DNA of 31,404 nt from a virus, in the IMG/VR virus record IMGVR_UViG_3300023507_000005, positions 1 through 31,404 of that record; one strand, 5' to 3'. A program made the translations under genes and the position numbers. Positions 15,098-22,845 of this stretch are shown here, piece after piece; the first letter of the stretch is position 1, and the number at the start of each line of letters is the position of its first letter. The notes below the pieces were generated by a model. It was not told the origin of the DNA and ran no database searches. It saw nothing but the letters and a program-made list of their open reading frames with translations.

Positions 15098-15666
15098 CAC
15101 AGGTACCAGACGCGGTAGGGCGCCAGCAGCGAGTCCACGGCCAGCGGCAGCTCGGAGGTGATGGGCCCGGTGATCACCGCTTCGCGGTTCTCGTACCAGT
15201 GGCCGAGGAGGAGCAGGATTGCCTGCTTGATGGGCAAAGGCACGGCATCGGCGTTGCCATAGCCGGCCTGATAGTCGATCTCCACCGCGCCGGTGACGGC
15301 CTGGGTATCGGGCCAGTCGGCATCGGGCGCGACCGTGATCCGCGCCGGGGTGCTGGCAATGTCCACCAGGTAGCCGCTGGCGGCCAGCACCTGCTGCACG
15401 CCATCGGTGTCGAGGTAGCGGATCTCGTCCACCTGCACCAGGGGCGGCATGGGCAGACGAATCACGGTGTCGAACCGATCCAGCGTGAGCCGGAGGCCGC
15501 GCTGTACCAGGGCGCGGCCGGTGCGCTGTTCGACATGTGCGGCGGCGGCGTCGATGAGGTCGAGGATGAGCCCATCCTCGTCGCTGTGCTCCACGCGCAG
15601 ATGGGCCTTGGCGGTGCCGAGATCCACGGGCGCGGCAGCCGCTGGAGTGAGGGTGGTGACGGGCAT
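15097..15666 (-). CDS. Head-tail connector protein (HK97 gp6 / phiE125 gp8 family)
   Basis: 189 residues. VDLGTAKAHLRVEHSDEDGL and the following LIDAAAAHVEQRTGRALVQR form the helical core of this family. The C-terminal AVEIDYQAGYGNADAVPLPI with KQAILLLLGHWYENREAV is highly typical. It forms the ring beneath the portal. Start and stop overlap both neighbours by a few bases. Confidence 0.93.
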   Translation of the reverse strand: MPVTTLTPAAAAPVDLGTAKAHLRVEHSDEDGLILDLIDAAAAHVEQRTGRALVQRGLRLTLDRFDTVIRLPMPPLVQVDEIRYLDTDGVQQVLAASGYLVDIASTPARITVAPDADWPDTQAVTGAVEIDYQAGYGNADAVPLPIKQAILLLLGHWYENREAVITGPITSELPLAVDSLLAPYRVWYL

Positions 15667-15947
15667 CAGTTGTACCTGCGTTCGACGATGCGCACGCGGA
15701 ACGAACGCTCTGCGGTGCGGCCTGCGTTGGTGACGATGCGGTTGCGCACGGCGTAGTCGCCGCCGACAGTGCCGCCGGCGAGCCAGGCCTTCGCGCTGGT
15801 GGCATCATTCTCCGATGCGCTCAGCGTAATCCCGGCGGGGACTTCCCACGCGGAACTGGAGATCTGGTCGCTGCCGAGCCAGTCGGCCCAGTCCACCCCG
15901 TAGTCGAGCACTTCGTTGGCGGTCTTGAGATAGATGCGCTTGCTCAT
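15666..15947 (-). CDS. Small phage fibre/head adaptor-like protein
   Basis: 93 residues from ATG 15947, which shares ATGA with the beta-helix gene. IYLKTANEVLDYGVDWADWL, then SSSAWEVPAGITLS, then AVRNRIVTNAGRTAERSFRV describes a small Ig-like beta protein often found next to phage head-fibre or repeat proteins and annotated, as I recall, as a fibre adaptor. The name is tentative; the likely role is attaching the neighbouring beta-helix protein to the particle. Confidence 0.7.
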   Translation of the reverse strand: MSKRIYLKTANEVLDYGVDWADWLGSDQISSSAWEVPAGITLSASENDATSAKAWLAGGTVGGDYAVRNRIVTNAGRTAERSFRVRIVERRYN

Positions 15948-17713
15948 GCGATCAATGTCCTGTTCTGGACGGCCACGCGCCATGTGCGCGCCTCCTCTGC
16001 CACAATGAGTCGGCGCTCTTGCGGCGCGGCCTGGTAGGCCCCGGCAGTGAGCTGGCCGCTGGCCGACGCCTGGGCCAGGGCGGCGCCATCAAGACGAATC
16101 TCGGTAGCCAGCGTGCCGGCAGCCACTGCCAGCGCGAGCGCATCGCCGGATAGCGACAGCGCAACATCCAGCGTGCCCATGGCGTTGGTCACAGAAGCCG
16201 CCGCCCCGGAGAGCGGGATTTCCGTGGTGAGCCCGCCGGCGGCGTCGGTGGCGGACAGCGCCGCGCCCTGCAGCGGGATTTCGGTAGTCAGGCCGGCAGA
16301 GGCCTGCGCGCCCGCCTGGGCCGCGCCAGACAGGCCAGAACCCGGTGCCGTGAGCCCGGCACTGGCCAGCGCCTCGGACAGCGCCGCGCCCTGCAGCCGG
16401 ATCTGCACCGTGAGATCAGCAGCGCCGGAGGCCACGGCCTGGGCGATGCCGGATAGCCCGGCGCCCGCGGACAGTTCGCCCGTGGCCCCGGCCTGGGCAC
16501 CAGCGTCGCCGGACAGCGGGATGGCGGTGGTGAGCCCTGCAGCGGCAACGGCCTGGGCCAGAGCATCGCCACTGAGCATGATGCTGGTGCTCAGCGTACC
16601 GCCCGCGATGGTGACCGATGCCCCATCCCCGCTGAGCGGGATACTGGTTGTGAGCGACCCACCAGCCGAGCTGACCGCGAGCGCGGCAGACGCCAGCGGA
16701 ATGCTGGTCGTGAGCGCGGCCGATGCGGTGGCGGCGGATTGTGCGGCTCCGGCCAGGTCTGCCCCAGCGGCCGCTGCATAGCTGTCCGCCCCAATATCCC
16801 ACGCCCCACTTGACGGGAACGCATCCCCGTCCATATCGAGCATGCCTGGGTAGTCTGCGGACAGGTTCGCGCCGGCCCCGCGCAGGATGGACCCGGAGGA
16901 GAGGTGATAATCATCATTCGCCGCGTCTGCGAAATCGGCGGCAGTAACGTCTGTCAGGAGCGGGTTAGAGCCTGGAGGGCTGTTTGTGGAGGCGTCCCAA
17001 GCGGCGTTGTTTGTAGAGGCGGCATTTAGCGGGAGCGTCGCCCAATCAGGGAAGGAATGATCTGTCTGGCCATAGGCTACGCAGTTTTTTACTACTTGGT
17101 AAGTTAAATAGTATGCTTTCCCTTCATAAAAAACGCTTGCACCACCAACGAAAACGCAGTTTATAAAGTATTTATTATTATACCCATAAGCATTCACAAG
17201 ATAATTTGTACTATTAGTTAGCACAAAAACACAGCTGTTAAAAACTGTATTTTCTAGTGTATCTACAACCCTTTCATTATCTCCTGCATCTGTGCGCAAC
17301 AAACAACGCTCATATGTATAGTTATCTGTATTAGCTATACATGCTCTACCATGTGTACCGCTGTTATAGCGTAGCTTAAGATCATAAACTTTCGTATAAT
17401 CTAAGCCAAAATGAAAAGGGCCATATCCACCCGGCGGGCCATATATTTCAGCCGCAGTTGGATTGGTTCCTCCTTTATATTCCTGCCCTGCTACCGGACG
17501 AATTATGGCATAATGGGCTGTATCTACTGTCCACGGAGTGCCTGCTGTAGCAGATAGGTCAAAATCTGAAACAACTACCTGCCCTGAAATTTCAGCAACA
17601 GCAAGCTCATTGGCCGTAACAAGATCGCGCGATTGATCATCACGCCACGCCTCCAGCGTGGTGTAGTCTCCAGCGCCAGATGCGTCAACAGAATGGATTA
17701 CTTCCGTCGCCAT
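15944..17713 (-). CDS. Beta-helix structural protein with eleven 20-residue repeats
   Basis: 589 residues. The first 300 or so look like a right-handed parallel beta-helix: short hydrophobic strands and many Asn/Thr/Tyr turns (VFNSCVFVLTNSTNY, KYFINCVFVGG), ending DMDGDAFPSSGAWDIGAD. From about residue 335 to 555 there are eleven tandem repeats of 20 residues (one of 21) on the pattern TTxIPLSGxA...A.xGxL. A 34-residue basic tail follows. The beta-helix half is strikingly AT-rich (about 17060-17650) against a GC-rich background, a sign of recent transfer. It lies in the head-completion module, so a head spike or decoration fibre that binds surface polysaccharide is plausible but unproven. Confidence 0.85.
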   Translation of the reverse strand: MATEVIHSVDASGAGDYTTLEAWRDDQSRDLVTANELAVAEISGQVVVSDFDLSATAGTPWTVDTAHYAIIRPVAGQEYKGGTNPTAAEIYGPPGGYGPFHFGLDYTKVYDLKLRYNSGTHGRACIANTDNYTYERCLLRTDAGDNERVVDTLENTVFNSCVFVLTNSTNYLVNAYGYNNKYFINCVFVGGASVFYEGKAYYLTYQVVKNCVAYGQTDHSFPDWATLPLNAASTNNAAWDASTNSPPGSNPLLTDVTAADFADAANDDYHLSSGSILRGAGANLSADYPGMLDMDGDAFPSSGAWDIGADSYAAAAGADLAGAAQSAATASAALTTSIPLASAALAVSSAGGSLTTSIPLSGDGASVTIAGGTLSTSIMLSGDALAQAVAAAGLTTAIPLSGDAGAQAGATGELSAGAGLSGIAQAVASGAADLTVQIRLQGAALSEALASAGLTAPGSGLSGAAQAGAQASAGLTTEIPLQGAALSATDAAGGLTTEIPLSGAAASVTNAMGTLDVALSLSGDALALAVAAGTLATEIRLDGAALAQASASGQLTAGAYQAAPQERRLIVAEEARTWRVAVQNRTLIA

Positions 17714-18009
17714 CAGCTCACAAGCAACTCAAGCTGCCACGGTTGCACGGTCAGCTCCCCATCACCCTCAAGCACAGCCCGCTCGTCAGGGGTGAGCATG
17801 TCGGCATGAAATTGCGCACCAGCCAGGTCTTGAAGCGCAGTAAACGGGCGGTTCGGCGCCTTCAGCACCACGAAAGAGCCGCGCCAATCCTGCTCCAACC
17901 CGCCGCTTTGCAGCCACGCCTGCTTGCTCTCCATCCTCCCCCACTTGTGCGCATCGGGCTGCACAGTGACAACCCGATGTGTCTTGGTGTTGATGAGCAG
18001 CTGCGCCAT
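17713..18009 (-). CDS. Hypothetical structural-region protein
   Basis: 98 residues from ATG 18009, preceded by CGGAG at a good distance; a longer in-frame start overlaps the upstream gene. MAQLLINTKTHRVVTVQPDA, then GSFVVLKAPNRPFTALQDLA, then ELTVQPWQLELLVS suggest a small beta-rich protein. No family recognised. It is linked to the beta-helix gene by an ATGA overlap, so the two may act together. Confidence 0.75.
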   Translation of the reverse strand: MAQLLINTKTHRVVTVQPDAHKWGRMESKQAWLQSGGLEQDWRGSFVVLKAPNRPFTALQDLAGAQFHADMLTPDERAVLEGDGELTVQPWQLELLVS

Positions 18010-18010
18010 G

Positions 18011-18472
18011 TCACACTCCGAGAGCCACCAGTTCAGCAACGACAGCGTCCACATCCGCCTGTGCCATCGTGATCTGTCTCAACGCCTCGTCCGACGTGAT
18101 CAGCGGAAGTTGCGCACCGTTGGCTACGTCCTGCGCCCGTTGTGCCACGAGCTGCCCCGCCTGATTGCTATAGGCAATCATGATGGGTGAAACGTTCGTT
18201 GCGAACGTATTGAGTTGCGCCAGCGTGTCGCCAGCGAGGGCTTTCCACGTTGCATCTCCATCCAGCTCGCCGCCGTCGTATGCCTGCTGAATGCCCTCGA
18301 CGATCCGCGCCAGCCCGGTCAACATCTGTTTACCCTGCGCAGCCGTAACCGGGTTGCCGGACATAAACATCTGCTTGGCAGACTGGAGGTAGGGCAGAAG
18401 GGGCCGCAACGTTTTGTAACCAACATCCGCGCTGTAGTGAGGCGGGATGGGCACGGGCTGGAGAGGCGTCAT
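18011..18472 (-). CDS. Hypothetical structural-region protein
   Basis: 153 residues. It starts in a TAATG overlap with the preceding gene after GGAGG, so the start is sound. The sequence is helical (PYLQSAKQMFMSGNPVTAAQ, then MLTGLARIVEGIQQAYDGGE) with a conserved-looking C-terminus (SDEALRQITMAQADVDAVVA). I do not recognise a family. It belongs to the block between capsid and connectors that also holds the beta-helix protein. Confidence 0.75.
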   Translation of the reverse strand: MTPLQPVPIPPHYSADVGYKTLRPLLPYLQSAKQMFMSGNPVTAAQGKQMLTGLARIVEGIQQAYDGGELDGDATWKALAGDTLAQLNTFATNVSPIMIAYSNQAGQLVAQRAQDVANGAQLPLITSDEALRQITMAQADVDAVVAELVALGV

Positions 18473-18885
18473 TAGGTATCCTCCTGATATGTCAGTGCAC
18501 CGGGCGCGAACGAAGGCGCAGGGTCGCCGTTGTTGATGGTCTTGGGCGTATTGAGCGCAGCGTAGATGAGCAGGTTGCCGCCAGTGGCGGCATCAAAGAT
18601 GCCCCAGTGGGTGACCTGGCCCCAGTCGGCCGTGGGCGCCGGGAAGGTGATGGCGTTGGTGTTGGCGGTGGTGGCGTTGCCGCCTACCGGGGCATCCCAC
18701 TCGGTGGCGCTGTTGGCTACGCCCACCCGGGCGTAACTGCCGCCACTCACCTCGGTGCCGCCGCCGGCCTCGCCGGGCGCTGCGGTGAACAGGGCCACGT
18801 AGAGGGTGCTCGGCGCGGTGAATGGTGTGCCGCGGAACAGGTGGTCGATGAGTTTGTTTTCGAGGTAGTCGGTTTTGGCTCCCAT
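18472..18885 (-). CDS. Gp80-like phage structural protein
   Basis: 137 residues. KTDYLENKLIDHLFRGTPFT followed by LYVALFTAAPGEAGGGTEV and GGSYARVGV, then VTHWGIFDAATGGNLLIY, is a widespread phage virion-associated pattern related to the mycobacteriophage Gp80 family. The role is not established. AGGAG precedes the ATG at normal distance. Its place after the capsid suggests a minor head or fibre-linked protein. Confidence 0.8.
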   Translation of the reverse strand: MGAKTDYLENKLIDHLFRGTPFTAPSTLYVALFTAAPGEAGGGTEVSGGSYARVGVANSATEWDAPVGGNATTANTNAITFPAPTADWGQVTHWGIFDAATGGNLLIYAALNTPKTINNGDPAPSFAPGALTYQEDT

Positions 18886-18907
18886 GATGATGTCTCCTGT
18901 TCAGTGA

Positions 18908-19297
18908 TCACTCGTCGCCCGGAGCATCCAACTCGGGTTCGACTACCTCTTCGCCCTGCGGCTCTTCCGCGCCACTCTGCGCGGCCGCACGGGCCGCTTC
19001 GGGCAGAGTGGCCTTTTCCAGGGCCTCGGCTTCCTGGATGAGGGCCTCGGCTTCTTTGCGCAGCGCCTCGGCGCGCATGCGCTTTTCGGCTTCCTGCTCG
19101 GCAAGCGCGGCAACTTCGAGACGGGCGTTGTAGTCATCCAGCGCCTTCTGGTAGGCCTGTTTGCCCACGGGCTCGGCAGCGCCGGCCAGCACCAGGCGCA
19201 CGGCCTCGTCGGCATCCACCTCGATCTTTTCGCCCGGCGCGTGGCTGTTGCCGTCGGCGTCCACGCGGGCGGTGTTGAGCTTGATCTTGAGTTTCAT
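18908..19297 (-). CDS. DUF7210-like small phage protein with coiled coil
   Basis: 129 residues. The first 50 (KLKIKLNTARVDADGNSHAP, then GEKIEVDADEAVRLVLAGAA) match a small domain common just downstream of HK97-type capsids. A long charged helix of Ala, Glu, Arg and Leu (residues about 65-110) is a coiled coil, and the tail is very acidic. GAGGAG lies before the ATG. Function unknown; it may act in head assembly. Confidence 0.8.
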   Translation of the reverse strand: MKLKIKLNTARVDADGNSHAPGEKIEVDADEAVRLVLAGAAEPVGKQAYQKALDDYNARLEVAALAEQEAEKRMRAEALRKEAEALIQEAEALEKATLPEAARAAAQSGAEEPQGEEVVEPELDAPGDE

Positions 19298-19313
19298 GGC
19301 GTCTCCTCGTTAT

Positions 19314-19337
19314 GGCCCGGGGACGGGGCCCCGGGCC
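19314..19337. other. GC-rich 9-bp hairpin between capsid and DUF7210 genes
   Basis: GGCCCGGGG and CCCCGGGCC form a perfect 9-bp stem with a 6-base loop in the gap after the capsid stop. There is no T-run on either strand next to it. It may stabilise the abundant capsid mRNA or reduce read-through, but it is not a standard intrinsic terminator. Confidence 0.45.
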
Positions 19338-19349
19338 GGGTTGCGGCTA

Positions 19350-20552
19350 TCAGGCCTGCTGCAGCACCTTGGCGGCTTCCGCCAGGGTGAGCTTGCCGTC
19401 CACGCGGCGGTGACCCTTGAAGCCCACCTGTCCGTTGGCGGCGTACAGCTCGTTGAGCCGCTGCACAGAGGTGGAGGCCATGCGATCGACGATGGTGTAG
19501 TAGCTGAAGTCGGCAAACACCACGGTCTTGGCGGCCGTGGCCACGGCGGGCACGTTGTCGCTCACCTCCAGGCGACGGCCGAGCAGCATGTCGGGCTCGC
19601 CGGCGCGCAGGCCTGGTTGCCAGATGTACTGGCCGTTGCCGTCCTTGAGCTTGCGGATCATCTTGACCGTGCTGTCGGCCATCATCCAGGTGGCCTGGCG
19701 ACGATAGGGCCGCTTGAGGCTGTGGTAGAGGTCGATCAGCTCATCTGCAGTGATGGCAGTGGGAGATGCAGCAGTGACCCCCACGCCGGCGGAACCGACG
19801 ATGCCGGTGGGCTTGCCGGTGCCGTCTCCGTTGACGAAAGCGGCCTCTTCCGCCAGCCCGATGGCCCGGGAGAAGTTGTCGATGAGGTAGCCCTCAAGGT
19901 CGAAGAACGCATCCTGCAGCAGCTCCTCGGACACTTTGACAATCTTGCCCACTTTGTGGGCGCTGAGAATCACACGGTCAAATGCGGGATCTCCCTCACC
20001 ATAGGCGCCCTCTTCCGCGATCCAGGCCGCCGCGCCATAGCTGGTTTCGACGGGAATGTTTCGATCCGCGCCCGCGGTGATCACGGAACAGAGACCGCGC
20101 ATGACATTCCATTCGTCCAGCGCCTGGACCAGCCGTGTTTCGAACTCCTCGGGCACGATATAGCCGCCCTCGGTGTCGGTTCCCACCTGGAGGGCTGCCA
20201 CGATCTCGCTGGTGATACCGTTCTTGCCCAGGCGGGCATAGGCATCGAAAGCGCGACGGTAGTCGTCGCCGGCGCAAGGATGGGGACGATGCAGGCCGGC
20301 GCGAGCCCCCTCGCCCACGTCGGGCATGTTCACGGGCTCGATGAGCTCGTTCATCTCGCGCTCCATGGCGTCGAGCTTTTCGGTGCGCTCGATTTTGGCG
20401 CGCAGTGTGTCCTGCTCCTTGTCCAGGCGGTCCCACTGTTCCTGCTCTTCGGCAGTGAGATCGCGGTTTTCGGCCTCGGCCTTGTCGGTGAGGCCGCGCA
20501 TCTGGGCGATGAGCTCGCCCCGCTTTTGACGCATTTCGATCAGGGTAGGCAT
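19350..20552 (-). CDS. Major capsid protein (HK97 fold)
   Basis: 400 residues from ATG 20552, preceded by AAAGGAG; the in-frame extension further upstream is inside a terminator. The first 100 residues are a coiled-coil scaffolding delta domain (LIEMRQKRGELIAQMRGLTD, LTAEEQEQWDRLDKEQDTL), normally removed by the protease. The HK97-fold shell domain follows, with LQVGTDTEGGYIVPEEFETR, then AVGLAEEAAFVNGDGTGKPT-like surface residues, and LLGRRLEVSDNVP near the end. An intrinsic terminator separates it from the protease gene. Confidence 0.97.
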   Translation of the reverse strand: MPTLIEMRQKRGELIAQMRGLTDKAEAENRDLTAEEQEQWDRLDKEQDTLRAKIERTEKLDAMEREMNELIEPVNMPDVGEGARAGLHRPHPCAGDDYRRAFDAYARLGKNGITSEIVAALQVGTDTEGGYIVPEEFETRLVQALDEWNVMRGLCSVITAGADRNIPVETSYGAAAWIAEEGAYGEGDPAFDRVILSAHKVGKIVKVSEELLQDAFFDLEGYLIDNFSRAIGLAEEAAFVNGDGTGKPTGIVGSAGVGVTAASPTAITADELIDLYHSLKRPYRRQATWMMADSTVKMIRKLKDGNGQYIWQPGLRAGEPDMLLGRRLEVSDNVPAVATAAKTVVFADFSYYTIVDRMASTSVQRLNELYAANGQVGFKGHRRVDGKLTLAEAAKVLQQA

Positions 20553-20575
20553 TGCTGCTCTCCTTTGTGGTTGCA

Positions 20576-20600
20576 CAAAAAACCCGCCGGATGGCGGGTC
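20576..20600 (-). terminator. Intrinsic terminator between protease and capsid genes
   Basis: On the minus strand ACCCGCC-ATCC-GGCGGGT is a 7-bp stem with a 4-base loop followed by six T. It stands between the protease stop and the capsid ribosome binding site. It would cut read-through into the capsid gene unless antitermination operates or a separate capsid promoter exists. Confidence 0.8.
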
Positions 20601-20621
20601 GGTATGGAGGTCGATGCGCGG

Positions 20622-21341
20622 CTAGTACCGCAACGACCGTTCCAGGTGGGCCAGGCGGATCTTGCGAGCCTCCAGGCCCGGATTGGTTTGCTGATCCTCT
20701 GATTGCGGCGGGTCGGCCGGCGCCCAGGGCAACTCGCCCGGGGCGTGCCGGTAGGCGCTGAGGTCGAAGTGGGCCGCCGCTTCGATGGGATCGGAGATGG
20801 CGTCGATGAACCCTTCCTTGAGCGCCTCTTCTGCGTTGAACCAGGTCTCTTCGTTCATGAATTCGGCAATGAGCTCTGCTTCCATGCCGGTCTTGGCAGC
20901 GTAGATGTTGACCATCAGCAGCCGGATCTTGTCGATGAGGTCGGCCACTTTGCGCAGTTCGTCGGCCTCTCCCCAGGCCGCGCCGCGCGGGTTGTGGATC
21001 ATATAGAGCCCGTTGGCGGCCATGGTGACACTGTCACCGGCCAGGGCGATGACGCTGGCCATACTGGCGGCCAGGGCATCGATGTGGGCGTTGACGGTAG
21101 CCGGGTGACGCTTGAGCGCGTTGTAGATGGCGTTGCCCTCGAATACGCTGCCGCCAGGGCTGTTGATGCGCAGGTCGATGGTCTGGATGCTGTCGTCCAG
21201 TGCATTGAGTTCGTCGATGAACTCCTTGGCGGTGATACCCCAGCCGCCGATTTCGTCGTAGATGAAGATCTCGGCGACCTGTTCCCGGGCGTGGATGCTG
21301 TACCAGCTCTTGCCGTCAGCGATCGGTTTGATCTTTGCCAT
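20622..21341 (-). CDS. ClpP-type prohead maturation protease (S14)
   Basis: 239 residues. The catalytic serine is Ser93 in ALAASMASVIALAG and the histidine His116 in MIHNPRGAAWGEADELR; IDLRINSPGGSVFEGNAIYN forms the oxyanion strand, all standard for the ClpP-like phage protease. It should cleave the delta domain from the capsid protein during prohead maturation. Its start lies inside the portal gene (26-base overlap), so the two are translationally linked. Confidence 0.96.
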   Translation of the reverse strand: MAKIKPIADGKSWYSIHAREQVAEIFIYDEIGGWGITAKEFIDELNALDDSIQTIDLRINSPGGSVFEGNAIYNALKRHPATVNAHIDALAASMASVIALAGDSVTMAANGLYMIHNPRGAAWGEADELRKVADLIDKIRLLMVNIYAAKTGMEAELIAEFMNEETWFNAEEALKEGFIDAISDPIEAAAHFDLSAYRHAPGELPWAPADPPQSEDQQTNPGLEARKIRLAHLERSLRY

Positions 21342-22506
21342 TGTTCTGGTCCATGTTGGTGGGGACGAGGAATTCGTCGAGCCCGTCGGCCGGGTTCATA
21401 TTTTCCAGCGCGCGCACTTCGTTGCGGTTCATCCAGCCGTTGACGATGGCCTTGGAATAGGCCTCGTAGCGGCTCTTGATGTCGCCGCGCAGCAGCCCCT
21501 CGACGCTGAAAGACACGAAGTACCGCTTTCGCTGCGCCGGGGTGAGGATGTCGCGGTGGATGCTCTGCTCGAACCGCACCAGCCAGGGGCGCAGGGTGTG
21601 CATGACGAATTCGAGGCTCTGGTGCTCGATGTTGGAAAAGGTGGCCCGCTCCAGGTCGGCGATCATGTGAGGCGGCACGCGATAGATGGCGCAGATCTCG
21701 GAGCGCTGGAACTTGCGCGTTTCGAGAAACTGGGCATCCTCGCTGCTGAGGCTGATCTGCTGCCACTTGAGCCCCTTTTCGAGGATGAGAGGCTTGTGGG
21801 CATTGCTGCCGCTGTAACGCTCCTGGAACTGACTGCGCAGCCGCTCGATGGCCTCTTCGTCCTGGAATACGCCATCGGTTTCGAGCACACCGAGCGGATG
21901 GGCGCCGTTCCCGAACAGAGCGGCGCCGTGCTGTTCGGTGGCCAGGGCCAGCCCGATGGCCTCCCGCGCCAGGCCGATGGGGGTGTAGCCGACAATGCCG
22001 TCCCCGCCAAGGCCCGGGATGCGCCACACGCTGTCGTGGTAGAAAGTACCCTCGCCCTCCACCAGAAAGACGAGCCGGCCGCTGCTGTCGCGGTCGATCC
22101 GCACTTTCTGGGTCTTCCAGGGGACGATCTCCCCGACTTCGCCGTTGCGCTTGCGGTAGAGCCTGGCGTAGGCGTTGCCGCGCAGGCAGAGCTGCGCCAT
22201 TTGCAGTTCCCGCAGGTCGTAGCTGGTCATCTCCCGATTGGGGAGGTCGTGCAACAGACTATAGAGCGGGTGGTCAGTGGCCTTTTCCTTGCGCCCGTCG
22301 GGTCCGCGGCGGTACAGATGCAGCGGCAGGCTGGCGACGCTCTCGGCCAGCACCCGGGTGCAGGCGTAGACGGTGGTCACGCGCATGGCACTGTCGGGCG
22401 TTACCGACTGGCCGCTGGCCGTGGGCCTGGCGTTGAGCGCTTCGCTGAGCCAGGTATCCGGCTCCTTGAGCGTGGTGGCGCCGAAGATGCTGTCGAGCAG
22501 ACTCAT
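21316..22506 (-). CDS. Portal protein (HK97 family)
   Basis: 396 residues. It forms the twelve-part ring through which DNA enters and leaves the head. TVYACTRVLAESVASLPLHLYRR with HPLYSLLHDLPNREMTSYDL and LCLRGNAYARLYR is the usual N-terminal signature; GLTRWQ-type residues (KGLKWQQISLSSEDAQFLET) and FSNIEHQSLEFVMHTLRPWL follow in order. The ribosome binding site is weak, so translation may be coupled to the tiny membrane protein just upstream. Confidence 0.96.
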   Translation of the reverse strand: MSLLDSIFGATTLKEPDTWLSEALNARPTASGQSVTPDSAMRVTTVYACTRVLAESVASLPLHLYRRGPDGRKEKATDHPLYSLLHDLPNREMTSYDLRELQMAQLCLRGNAYARLYRKRNGEVGEIVPWKTQKVRIDRDSSGRLVFLVEGEGTFYHDSVWRIPGLGGDGIVGYTPIGLAREAIGLALATEQHGAALFGNGAHPLGVLETDGVFQDEEAIERLRSQFQERYSGSNAHKPLILEKGLKWQQISLSSEDAQFLETRKFQRSEICAIYRVPPHMIADLERATFSNIEHQSLEFVMHTLRPWLVRFEQSIHRDILTPAQRKRYFVSFSVEGLLRGDIKSRYEAYSKAIVNGWMNRNEVRALENMNPADGLDEFLVPTNMDQNNGKDQTDR

Positions 22507-22510
22507 GGTT

Positions 22511-22672
22511 TCACCGCTTGAGGTAGGGCCAGAGAGCGACGATCACCATGAGCCCGCCGATGACGATCCATGCGGCAGGCTCATACACCTTGCGCAGGCC
22601 ATGGAAGAGCATGGCGCCGCCGACCAGGAGCACGAAGTCGGCCGGCTTGGGCAGCAGCGCGCGCAGCTTCAC
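22511..22672 (-). CDS. Tiny membrane protein upstream of portal
   Basis: 53 residues starting at GTG, whose TG is shared with the stop of the preceding gene. Two hydrophobic stretches (FVLLVGGAMLF at about 13-23 and AAWIVIGGLMVIVALW at 33-48) predict two membrane spans. Its stop is four bases from the portal ATG. Small proteins like this between terminase and portal are common in HK97-type phages; a holin-like role is possible but not shown. Confidence 0.7.
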   Translation of the reverse strand: MKLRALLPKPADFVLLVGGAMLFHGLRKVYEPAAWIVIGGLMVIVALWPYLKR

Positions 22673-22836
22673 TGCGCCGCACCTTCACCCAGCGCCACGG
22701 CGATGATGGCGAATACGCCGGCAATGGCGTTGGTCCAGGCCTGGAATTCCTGCTGGGTGGCACCGAGCAGCATGGCCAGACCGGCGAGGCCGGCATAGGT
22801 TGAGGGCTCGCTGAAGCGCTTGATGAGGGTTTTCAT
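22669..22836 (-). CDS. Tiny holin-like membrane protein
   Basis: 55 residues. GAGGAG precedes ATG 22836. TYAGLAGLAMLLGATQQ and the second stretch AIAGVFAIIAVALGEGAAQ give two membrane segments joined by a short loop. The layout (short charged N-terminus, GLAGL, then AIAG.FAIIA) resembles small phage holin-like proteins. It is between terminase and the next tiny membrane gene, with a GTGA overlap. Confidence 0.72.
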   Translation of the reverse strand: MKTLIKRFSEPSTYAGLAGLAMLLGATQQEFQAWTNAIAGVFAIIAVALGEGAAQ

Positions 22837-22845
22837 GGTGTCTCC

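Noticed and set aside
19314-19337. GC hairpin after the capsid gene as a Rho-independent terminator
   Set aside because: No T-run on either strand, so listed only as a hairpin.
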